A stretch of 64,000 nucleotides of DNA from Haematobia irritans. Its lineage: Eukaryota > Arthropoda > Insecta > Diptera > Muscidae. The DNA is taken from contig NC_134399.1 of the NCBI RefSeq assembly GCF_050003625.1, forward strand, positions 226,304,783 through 226,368,782, given 5' to 3'. Under the pieces are notes generated by a model that saw nothing but the letters and a program-made list of their open reading frames with translations, ran no database searches and was not told the DNA's origin. The position numbers were made by a program, and so were the translations under genes. This document shows, piece by piece, positions 1-12,300 of this stretch (the stretch's first letter is position 1; the number at the start of each line of letters is the position of its first letter).

Positions 1-253
1 AAACGCCCTTAGACTATTCAGTCCATTGTGATACCACATTGGTGAACTTATCTCTTATCACTGAGTGCTGCCCGATTCCATGTTAAGCTCAATGACTTAG
101 AGAAGCTTTGAAACCCTCAAAAATGTCACCAGCATTACTGAGGTGGGTAATCCACCGCTGAAAAACTATTTGGTGTTCGGTCGAAGCAGGAATTGAACCC
201 ACGGCCTTGTGTATGCAAGGCGGGCATGCTAACCATTGCACCACGGTGGCTTC
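1..253 (-). repeat. tRNA-like SINE copy (internally deleted)
   Basis: Minus-strand copy of the SINE that also occurs near 37.2, 39.9, 53.0 and 58.4 kb. The head at about 253-170 has polymerase III box-like words (TGGTGCAATGGTTAGCATG and GGTTCAATTCC). Compared with the 53-kb copy it lacks the middle part, joining just after the words for AGCTCAATGAC, and its 3' tail runs off the window. It lies in the final intron of the poly(A) polymerase. Confidence 0.75.
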
Positions 254-348
254 CGGTGGCTGAGTTTGACTTAACAAACTTACTGGTATTTGGTATGTTT
301 TTGATAAAACAAAATACAATTCCTTAACATAATGAATAAACAACATAC

Positions 349-3300
349 CTTCAATGCATAGTTCCTTCCACTGATGTATATCATTTTTCAAGGACTTTGC
401 TGTACGACACACATTAATAGGTAAAATGCCTCCTGTGCGCACTGATATTGCGTTTTGTGAGTAACTGAAAAGTATCAATGAATACAAAAACATTTAAGTA
501 TATGGAATTTTTTAATTACAATAATTACTTACTCAAAGTTACTATAATATTCGAGAAAATCTAAGAATAGTTCACCGATTGTTTGATTATTTTCACTTTC
601 GTACGGTCCCATGGTTTCGTTCATATCCACATAGCCAAAATCATTAGAACGAAGCTGAAAAAATATTGATAAACAACAATTAGTAATTATATTGCTCCAA
701 TTTCTCGATATAGTTTCTAGATATCTTGTATATTAGTTTTAAAATCCCCTATATTCTGAGATCTACCAGTTTTAATTTTGGACAAGCAAAATTCCAACTT
801 TTTAGTATGATCTTTAAATTATAAAGAATCCAAATTCACAATGAAGGAATTATGAGCAAAAAACTTTTTTTTTTAACATTTGTAAAATTAAACAAAAAAT
901 ATTCTAACAATTCACGTGTGTACATAGAATATCCCCCGCCCATACAATAAAACAAAAAACACTTTTGTTTGGTGAAATAAAACTTACAAAGGGGAATTTA
1001 TCTGGAAACATCTGATGTAAACATGGCAAAACTGGTGGATTTGCAGCATATTGTAGGAAGTGTATAACCATTAAAACAAGAGAATAACTTGATATTGTCA
1101 TATTCTTTGCATTGTTGATGTTGTGATGTTGTGCCCATAGTTTTATTACCAGCACTAAAGGACGTAAACGCCAATCCACTATAAGGAAATATATTTTAGT
1201 TTTCACATTTTGGTAAAACAAATTATTGAGTAGATTATTTACTTACTTTGCGAATAACAATGTAGCAAATGAGTGTTCTTTATGCCAACGCAGTTATTGA
1301 AATTTAGATCAACTTCCAACTGATGGACCCGATCACGAAAACGTAATATGGGAACTTTTGCTTCAATCAAATGGAAACATTCGAATTCTCCTTAAAGAAA
1401 AAAATACCATCACATATAAGAATAATAGAGTAAATACAAATATCCCAAGTATTTTTGTAGTCTGAAAGATGCATTATGCAAGCACAATGGTCGAATTTAA
1501 CAGAAAAATCCCAAAATAAAACCATTGAACGGGATTTGATTTTGAGGACAACGATAATTGAGTATAAACTTGTTCTTTTGGAATTAATTATTGTTAAAAG
1601 GTAATCTTGGCAGAATGACACTACAAAAGATTTATGTTTCACTATATCATAGTTGAGTATGCCATCATTTGTGATAGTTGTTTTTAAAATTCGAAAAACC
1701 GACTCACATTTTGCGCATCCTTTTTTTTTTTTTTTTGCAATGTGATATAATTTTACAAATAGTAATTGATGTAATAATATCTTCAAGACAACCACTTCCA
1801 CCAAAGACTAAACTAATACTGAGAGTGCTTTATACGACATAATGTAGTGAACAGCAATAATGAGGGTTGAAAAGAAAAATGCAGCTGTCTCTGATGTGTA
1901 GATAATGCCACCACCCTAGTCTTACCAGAGTGGTTTGTTTGCCTTGAGTGTGGACACAATTTTAGGATTTTCTATAAGGCATTGTATTTTTTTATATACC
2001 GGTTCTTTCTTCTTTTATATACCGGTTCAAATACACATTTTCGGTATGTTAAGAGTATTCATTTGAATTAGATTCGAGTCACAAATTTGCAATTTAATTG
2101 TCAAAAGAATAGAAGAAATGTAGAATGGTATAAGATAACCTCACTTGCCCAAAAATTTACCTACTGCTTCTCCTAAGAGTTCTAATATGTTTCGACATTC
2201 TACAGAGCCCTTGAAAGTCACCTGATGAATTAATTCTACCATAGATCAATTAAATATACGACATCTCAAGTGAATTCACAGCGCTGTAGTTTGTCTGCAC
2301 ACCGTAGAGGGCACTTTTGTCGCCTGCAATTGAGTGATTTTTTAATTTGACTTTAATTTGTTTTCTTTCCTTTGTTTTCTTGATGAAACACCAAATATTG
2401 CAAAAGCATATAAAATTCTATACTTCCACACCTTTTTTGTAATGCAAATTGACAGATTTGTACGGTTATTCTCGTTTTCCAAAAAGTAATTGAGTCACTT
2501 GACTGCGCAATTGAGTGGAATGACTGCGCACTGCAAATAAACAAAACCATGGTGAATTCACTTGGGATGTCTATACCTTAATTGGTCTATGATTCTACTT
2601 ATACCATGTACATATTCAGGGTAAATAAAAGTTGACTACTGTCACAAAAAGTGACACAATAACATATTGGTAAAAGGAAAAGCTAGTAAACCAGCAGTAT
2701 CTGGTATATTTTTATTTTTCCAAAGAAGAACTGTTTGTGCATAAAAATCTGCAAACTCTTAAGGTGAATAATTTTCGCACTTAAGCGAATTTAGACCAAT
2801 TCCAATGAAATACTCACCCTTATTCCTGAAGTCGCCCTCGCTCTCGCCATCGCTTTTTGTCGTCTGTCGCTTTTAAGTCGTCTCGTCATTCATTTGGTAT
2901 TCCTGCGAAGTGGCGACGGCGACGACGACGATTTCTTTTTGTACCAATTACAACACTCGGTAATAAAAGGCCAATATCACTAGAAAACAATCAGCTGATG
3001 TGCACAAAAAGAATTTTAATTTTTTCGGTTTAAAATATTTTTATATCAGACGCAATTCTAAGTCGGAAAATCAAGAAAAAATATTTAATTTGACGCGGAA
3101 AAAATGTGGGTATATATTCGAGGACAGTTAAAGCTTCCAAAACTACAAAAATGGCGACGACGCTGAGATCAATGGCACAAGGATCATCGTGAAAGAAAAC
3201 AATCAGATGATGTGCAAAACTGAATTTTAATTATTTGCGTTTAAAATGCTGTTTGTTTGTAATCCAATGTTGACTTGAAAAATCAAAATAAATGATAAAG

Positions 3301-6300
3301 TTGACTCGGAAATGATTACGATATCTACATTAGGACAATAACATATGCCGGATATACAATTGGAACGACGTTGACATTATGTGTCCAAGAATCATTCAAA
3401 GTTCGACACAATTGTTACCTAAGTTTGGTGCTAAACAAAATACATTGGCCTTGAAGGATTTCTATTAAAACTAAATGAAATTGAAAATCAACGCGTTTAC
3501 TTTAATTGTACAGTGTTCTTTTCTATGATTTGAATGTGATGACCATAACTGCTATATATACTGATTTTTTCCCATTTTTTTTTTTTGTAATTGTTGAAGA
3601 TTAGTCATTTTACCTCTTACCAATTTCCATTTTTTACATTTATTTTTCAATTGTTCGATTAATAAAGTCTAAAAAACTTCTTCAAAAATTAAACACTAAA
3701 CTCGTCGCTGGTAAATTTAAAGGCGACAAAAAGCGACGATGTTGGCGACAAAAAGCGATGCCAAGAATACCGATTTTCTTCGATAGCAGAATATATCGAC
3801 GAACGGAATACCAATTAGTGGCGACTGACGAAAAGCGACGGCGACTTCAGGAATAAGTTTTTAGTTTTTTAGTTTTTAGTTTTTTTATTTAGTTTGTATT
3901 ATGTTATATCATTTTTTTTTTTAATTTATTTTATTGAGTCTCTTTACTAGCTTTTTATGTTAGTATTGCTGTCTTACTCACATATTCATGTTTTTTTTTT
4001 ACTTTTTTATTTTTTTTTTTATTGTTCTTATTTTTTAATTTTTTAAATTGATAATTTAATTTATATTTTTTAATAGTTTTTTTTCTTAATTTTCATAATT
4101 TTTTTTGTTTTAATTATTATGTATTTGTTTGTTTCAAATTCTGTTTAGTCACTTATTGATACTATTTTTGTTATTAATTTCTAGTTTTTAAGCGCATAAT
4201 TTTTATAATTTGTAATTATTGCTATGTTTGTGTAGTTTTGGAATCCGTATATGGCTTTGCGGCTTGGATTCGCCAAGAAAATAAATAAATAAATAAATAA
4301 ATTGTAACAAATGGTAGAAAAGCTCTATTATTTAAAAAAAAAATCTATATTGTTCAAATATTTATTCCAGCTTCCATTCTTTGCGGAACTCATTTTCTAT
4401 ATCTAGGAGTCCTGAGCTGACCACGATCTCAAATCTTTTGATATAAAATGCGCTATTTATACTAAATTGACAAAGATCTGTATATATAGTAGTTATGGTC
4501 ACCACATTCACATCATAGAAAAGAACACTGCACAATTAATTTTAATTTTATTTATTTATTTTCATATGTAACTAAGCCTTACAAGGGCCTAAAATACAGT
4601 TACTTAAAACAACATTTAAAATACTAATCAAGTACTAAAGTAAACGTGTTGATTTTCAATTCCATTTATTTTGATTTTCAATTCCAATGTATTTTAAGGT
4701 GAGTACTATGTCGATTTTTTCACCAAAACACTAAATTAAAAGTACAAATATATTTATGAAGACGACTATATTTTGATCGAGTCTTGCCAAATAATGGATG
4801 GAAAAGATCCAAGGAATTGATTGCAAATGATTTTATATTTCTAAATTAGTTAATTAAAAAAAGTAACCTTGAAAACAAGCTGCTTTTCAGCTTGAAAACT
4901 GAACATAGTACTCAGCTTTGAATGATCCTTGGACACATAATTCAATTGTATTAGCCGGATGTTGTTATTGTCCTAATGTAGATATCTAAATCATTTCCCT
5001 AGTCAAATTTATCAATTATTTTCAATTTCCAAGTCAAAATTGAATTACAAACAAATAGATTTTAAACGCAAATAATTAAAATTCAGTTTTGCACAGCAGC
5101 TGATTGTTTTCTTTCGTGATGATTCTTGTGCCATTGATCTCAGCGTCGTCGCCATTTTTATAGGTTTGGAAGCTTTTACTGTCCTTGATAAATAATTTTT
5201 CTTGATTTTCCGACTTAGAATTGCGTCAGAAATAAAAATATTTTAAACCGAAAAAAATTAAAATTATTTTTTGCACCTCAGCTGATTGTTTTCTAGTGAT
5301 ATCGGCCTTTTATTGCCGAGTATTGTAATTGGTACAAAAAATAATCGTCGTCGTCGCCGACGCCACTTCACAGGAATACCAAATGAATTACGAGACGACT
5401 TAAAAGCGACGGCGAGAGCGAGGGCGACTTCAGGAATAAGGGTGATTTGTTCAAAAGTATTTTGCCATCACTATTGTTTGAAGAGTCATATTGATATTTT
5501 AGCTAGGCAACTAATTGAATGAAATGAAAAATGATATGTATGAACAAGTTTCAATTCTCAGGAATTAAAAAAAAGAACATGATAATAAACGTATACATAC
5601 GTATTATACCGTCGTAAACGTATGTCGCAAAGTCACAGTTTGAGACAGGCCAACCATACATACATAGATCGAACCATTGACTCAAAATTAAAAGGATTCC
5701 ATATAAATTTAAAATAAGATGAAAATGAGGCCATGACATAATTGACTTAGAGTACTATTGGCAAATTTTGTATATATCGTAAATGTGACTTACCAGATTT
5801 ACTAAGGCACTCTTGTAAGACCGTCAAATTGAATAAAGCCTCCACACGGGGATCGATATTTGATGCACTTCGCGATACTAAACACATATCAACATCAGAG
5901 GTGTCGGAACCGAAACCAGAAATTGTTGATCCGACTAAATAAAGGCCATATCGTGGATAGGCATTCTGAAATTAAATAGATATATTCATAATATTGTGAG
6001 ATAAACATATTTGCAAGCAGATATTATTACATTTAATTGTACTTGATTTAAGTATCCTCCACAGAAAAAAATTTTCACGAAATTTTTTGCAATTAAAGTC
6101 TTAATTGGGTTTTAAAAAATATTCAATTAAAATTGTAATTGATTTAACTAATTTTTAATTGGAATAAAAATCAATCAGAAAATTTAATAGTATCAATTAA
6201 TTGTTTAATTGGATCAATTAATTTTTTTAGTTGATACTATCATTTCTGTGATTGAAGACATATCAATTAAAATTGTTTTTCGCTTCTTTATTTGGTGTTG

Positions 6301-9300
6301 TTTATTTATAAAACGGAAGTGCGAGTGGTTGTAAATGTTTGATCAAATGATTAACTCTAGTCTGGGTCGATAGCAATATTACTGTAGTCGAATATATTTT
6401 GAAGAAGTAACTTAGAAATTATCTGAAATTTAATAATTTCCTGAATATTCGTCTATATGACGTCAAAAGTCGCCAAAGCTATGTTACTGCTCGGACTAAC
6501 TGTGCTATAACAGGCAATTTCACACATGAAAATTGTGCATTTTACTTTTGTTAGACACGGAAAAGGATTTCGATCGTGTAGAAGATCATTTAATATTATT
6601 AAAACAGATCTAACATTGTTTGGTTTCGAGACTTACCTTAATGAATAAATATAAATAACGCCAAAGCCTCATTTTTTTCCTAAATGTTTCTTCGGTTTGC
6701 TGTGAACTAATAAACTTAGCCCATATATCTCTTGATAGGTTGTCCCATTTAGAGTTATTTAACAATGAAGCTGGGGCCTCCTTGGCTTCAATCAAATGAG
6801 CTTTGGCTAAAAACCTATCCGGTGGTGTGTGGGTAAAGAAATCGTGCACAGACGGATTATTTAATTGTCGCATATGTTGAACCTGAGGATTATGATAAAG
6901 TAGATTGTGTGGTGGTGGAGGTGGTGGCAACGACTGCATTTGTTGATGAGAAAATATGTGAGGTATCATTGTTGTTTGTTGATTGCTGTTGGTTGTCGAA
7001 GATGCCAATAATGTGGAATTATTTTGTAGATATTGACTTCTACCATTGCCAGTGCCACGAACCGACCTTTGGGCAGTTGGTAGGGAATAGCTTGTATTCC
7101 CTGGAAGAGACAATGTAGGTGAGGATGACTGTTGAGCTATCAAGCGCTGTTGTTGTTGAGGTAATAACTGCGTAGAGCTGGAAACCACAAAGATTAAAGA
7201 TAATTAATATTTAGAAAAAAACATGTTCCGGATATTTAAAAAAGCGATGTTTATTTTTGGAGACAGGCACAATAGAAACTTACCCCTTTTCGTAAGATCT
7301 CGCTAATGTGCTTCCACTTAAGGAAGTACTTGTAGACAAACTACTCGTGGTGGTGGCAGATAATGCATAGCTCTCAGAGGTAAGAACTTTTTCATTTTTG
7401 CAAGAACAAGGAGATGGTGATGTGCTAGCACTAGATGCAAATTGAGAATTTTGATGCTGTTGCGATTGCGATTGCTGTTTCATATCCTCGCGATCTGGCA
7501 AAACTGGCGATATCGAAGACGACGAAGAACCACACGATGTGTTATTGGGCAAGATAAGGTTGTTCATGGATTGGACTGTTGACGGCAATTGATTATAAAA
7601 ACTACATTGGTGCGAGGGACTCCAATAACCACTGCTACTATTCGATCGACTTGAGCCACTCGATAAAGTTGCCAAGTTCAACTGTTCTACTGATGATTGG
7701 TTAGAAGAAGCTGTAGGGAGAAAGCTGTTGTGTTGTTGGTGCTGTTGATAATCCTCCTCCAAATATGTTGTAGATGTACTTCCTTCACCGCCATTAGAAG
7801 ACTGATTGGGTATATTCAAAAAGGACACCATATTTGGATAGACATGAGCCGTTTGTGCGTGTTGGGTATTTGCCTTTGGCCCATGTTGAACTTGATTGGC
7901 AAAGTAGTTTTGCTGAAACTGAGTACCACCACTCGTCGTGGATGATATATGCATGTTGGGAAATGAATGAACAAGAGAGGGGGCGTATGTCGTAAAATCT
8001 ATGGGACTCCCCAGAGGAGTAGTAGCGGCACTAACATCGACTGGTGTTCCCGGTTGACTTTTGCATTCAACCGGGAGCTGTTTACTCGAGCTGCATAGGG
8101 ATGTTACGGACGACGAAGTCGACAAGGATTGTGACCTACAGCTCTGCTGATATTTTCTATGTTGAAGAGGATTTGACAATGCCAAAGAGTGCGTCGATGA
8201 GGCATCAGAATCGTAATCATTGCCCGCAATGATTCCCGTTTTCGCTGCAGCTGCCGCAGCAGCTGTAGTCGCTTCATCAAGCTGAGAACAACATATTATA
8301 TTAGGTGGAACCAGTGCTGGAGGTTGTATTGTCATCGGCGTTCCACTCATGTGTGATGGCGTCGGAGAGGGCGAAGGGGATGGTACACTTAGCGATAATG
8401 GTGCCAAAAGTTTTTTATTTAGAAACTGATTCGGTTGATAGTGTTGATAGGATGTTGAAGATCCTAAAGAATAGCGCTGAATATTGGCCATCATACCCGC
8501 CGGAATCGGTTGAGAAATCTTTTCCAATGGCTTCGGACTGGGATTCGATGACGATGGTGTGGGTGGCAAAGTTGGTGCGGGACTACAACCTCTGGAATTT
8601 GCACCGCCTATATTACCATCGGTACTCACATATGTCAAATTATAATAGTTTTGATGCTGTGGAGTGCTGGGAGTGTTATGTGCTATCACATGAGAATGAT
8701 GACTATAGTGACTCTGATTATGATGCTGGTGGTGGTGATGATGGCTATGTGCATGGTGTCCACCATGATGCCCACCTCTATGCTGTCCCTGGCGTTGATT
8801 ACCACCATATTGGTTGTTTATTTTTGACGGCAATGTTTCTATAGCCGAAGTTTGGTGGGATATTGATTTCGATGAGTTTTGGGCAGACAAATGTGTTTGT
8901 TTACGACTATGAACTGAAGTAGAATTGACTCCAGTGGAGGAATTACTTGACGAACAAGATGATGATGTCGAAGAGGTAGAGCCATGTGAATTCTTTTTAC
9001 TAGTCGAGTCACAGTCTCCCGATAAAGTAACGCAATTGCTTTGCAAAATGCGTGTTGCCCTGGACGAATCTTGGCTGCCAGTCAATATATGATTTGGATA
9101 TTGCTGTAATGCGCCACCATTTGTTGTATTCGCACTATTAATATGGTAATTTAAATAATTCCCATAAACTGCCCTCGAATTGGAAGTGAAGCGTGACAAA
9201 TCTGCCGCTCCTCCTTGATTGATACCGGTACTTGTACTGTAACAGGAGGCATTTACGGAACTTTGTTGTTGGTGGTATTGTGGTGGATAGTAATTATTAT

Positions 9301-12300
9301 AGTACCGAGAATTTTGATTGGAACGCACATAACTTTGAGGTTCATTGTATGTATTGGAAGATTGAGCGTTACTATTGAGATTTGAATTATTTGCACTATT
9401 ACCAGAGCTTTTGCTGCTTGGTAGGATACTTTCACCCAAAAGATCCTTCTGCAAGAACGAAGCAATAGTCAATTGTGTCGGCTGATGATGATGATGGTGG
9501 TGGTGGTAAGACTGCTGATTATTGCCTCCTCCTTCATTCATATATCGTGGATTGCGTTGATTCGAATATGAGTAAGCACTGCGTGCAGGCGAATTTTCAG
9601 TGCATTGACTGTTATATGAAGATGTTCCTACATGGATGACAAAACCTCAATTATCAATATTTGGCATTTACAGTGTTTTCAACAAAAAGAAGTGGAAACA
9701 AACAAAATAAAGAATTGAATAAATATTTCAAGAGGTTCAAGTTGCGTTATTTCCAATGCGAAATACTGACACATTCATCACAATAACATACCTGCTACGT
9801 GTGGTAGTACTAACACGTGGTTTTATGAGAAGCTTACGAGAAATTTTAGAAAATTGGTTGCAATAGTGCAATGCAAAGAATGGCAAGATGGAATTTACAA
9901 TAAATTAAGAGTCTCATGTCATTTGTGTGTCCTGTAGAAGGAAGGTGTCTAAGGCAATGCAATCCAAATAACAACAGATACAGTGCGATGAAAAAATAGG
10001 GTTTTTTTTGAATGTCGGTGTTCCTCCGTTAACAAAAAAACGGACTATTTTCCAAAACCGGTGGACGTATTTTTTTAAACAAATAGCCGACTTCTAAGAC
10101 GTACTTTTGAAAGGAAAGTCTAATCTTATTTTTACGATAAATCAACGAAAGAAATAATTCGATAATTTATTAAATGATGGACAGAATTTTTTATGCATGT
10201 GTGCTTTGCAAGAATTTGGAAATGTTTTCTTTGCAGTTTATTAAAATAAACAGATATGAGTGCCTACTAGAGGAGCTCGATCAATATTGGCTTCGGCATT
10301 TGGCCAAAAATCGATAATCGGCCTTCGGTATCAGTATAACTTACATATTTCATATCGAATTGCACCAGTGTTGAATTTGACTCAACCAAAGCCCTCCATA
10401 TGGGAAATGACATGACTCCATGCCCAATAAAATTGAGAAGATTAAAAAATTAGATGGATTCATATATTAGGGAGCCTACTATGTTATGTGACGGTAACAT
10501 ATCTTAATATTGGAGCAGTTCTCCTTTTCAAATTTCAAGATCAGCGGCAATATTTATTTAAGCGCTCCAATTGTTCAATACAACGGGGCGTCTTTTTTTC
10601 TGAAAGCAGATCGTGTTTGCATGGAAAAATTAAAAAAAAATCCTCTTTTGTCATAATAATATCAAAGTACTGTATTTTGAATACTAAAAAGTCAGTAAGC
10701 TCCACAAAAGAATTTTATAAGACAAGGACTGAATATGTTTTATTGTTGTTTTTTATTCCTTTGTTCTTATTGAACAATATGCTAACATTGAACTAAAACA
10801 CTGCAAACTTCTTTAATTTGAAATTATTCGAAAATAATCGGATTCGGCCGATTATTTTTATTTTTGTATTTTTGGCTGCGACCAAAAAAAAAGCCTTTCA
10901 GTCGAGTTGGTAAATTAATTCTTTAGCCTTGAAAATAGAAAACACGAAAGCCGGTTGCTGTGATCTCGAAAACGCCGGTTCTACCGGTCCACCAAAAAAT
11001 GGGATTTTCATCAAAACCGACAATCAATGTAAGAAAATAAAAAGGCCCAAAGGTGTTTATTAAATTTATCATTTTCCAATCGACCAAAAACACATTTTGA
11101 AAAGCGTAGCCATTTTGACGAAGATAGACAGTTTAGGGCTAAGGAAGGCATTAGGGGCATTGATACAGGTAGTTGTGACATTCTTTTACCAATATGAATC
11201 CGAACGATGTGTTACATTACATGTGCAATTACTTAGGGAATCTATGAAATGACACCATCATCATCATTACTGAGAGGTAATGAATCACTTTTTAATCCAC
11301 CTAACATCTAGATGGCATACAAATAAATTAATATATACAGTGAAACCTCTGGAAGGTGGACACCCACTGTCGCATAAATTTTGTCCACATTTAAGAGGTG
11401 ACCGGGTATGAGAGGTTAATTTTAATATGTTATGGCGATTTCGATTGGGAAAAAAAGTGCAACATTTTCGAAATTGATTGCAAAATATGAAGTATTATGA
11501 ATTAACAATAACTTTGGAATGACACTATCATTTGGGCGGAAATATAATAAGGGAAAAAGTAATGTAACACCAAGGCAACATATTTTTGCGAAACGAAAAC
11601 GCCCTTAATATCAGGGCTGTGGAGTCGGAGTCTGAAGATTTTGCTGGAGTCGGAGGCGTAAAAATTTTGCTCGACTCCGACTCGGACTAAACTGAATGTT
11701 TTAAAACATTTCACATTTTTGAATCTAAAAAAGTTTTTACGCAAATTAGTTTCCATTGCGTTATTCATTCGATCAATGTACGGTATGACTGTATATGAAA
11801 AGCAACTTCCAATTACCGAATGTAATTGGAAATTTCCTAGAATGTTAGACTAGCAGAAGGGATGAATCGACGCATTTTAATGCCCACCACCCACCATTTT
11901 TTTGTTGTTGTTTTAAATATTTCGAACAATCGATTTTATTTTAAGACCATATACCTACCCAGCAAAAACTCTCATTACCCGGTAATCTTGTAGATAAGCC
12001 TATTTAAAAATTAATAACCACTTATTAATTAGCATCGCTTCGGATTACATTTATATAAGCATGTCCTAGGAGGAAAGTACTTCTCCCCAGGCATACTTTC
12101 GGCCACAAAATAAGTAGTGCATTTAAAGCATATAATCACCTAATATGTAATGACTTATTCGTAGATACACCAAAGCTTGCAAAATAGCCACTTATTGTCT
12201 CAGGCAACCAAATCTCGAATATATTGATTTCTATCGCCGATCAAATTAATGTCACACTTAAAATAGAAATAAATGTAGGTTGTTTAAGGGAGTTGGATTC

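Larger units (their letters stand above)
2816..5447. repeat. Foldback element with long inverted arms (about 2.6 kb)
   Basis: The first bases, TCACCCTTATTCCTGAAGTC, recur exactly on the opposite strand at 5447. The arms (about 2816-3560 and 4480-5447) stay alignable as inverted copies for hundreds of bases, for example the runs with GGCGACGACGCTGAGATC and AGAAAACAATCAGCTGA. The right arm carries extra blocks. A third terminus of the same kind, CGACTTCAGGAATAAG, ends at 3859, so 2816-3859 may itself be a complete smaller copy. No clear target duplication is seen. It lies in a 4.4-kb intron of wisp/Gld2. Confidence 0.75.

Noticed and set aside
8305..8844. Plus-strand 179-codon frame
   Set aside because: Lies opposite the wisp/Gld2 exon; composition mirrors the Q/H codons of that exon.
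7280..9541. Separate histidine/glutamine-rich gene on the minus strand
   Set aside because: Its frame is open past both ends into splice sites with matching phases; it is the large low-complexity exon of the poly(A) polymerase.
9990..11030. hAT-type element with ACCGG-rich ends
   Set aside because: Inverted words are visible, but no consistent ends or 8-bp duplication could be found.
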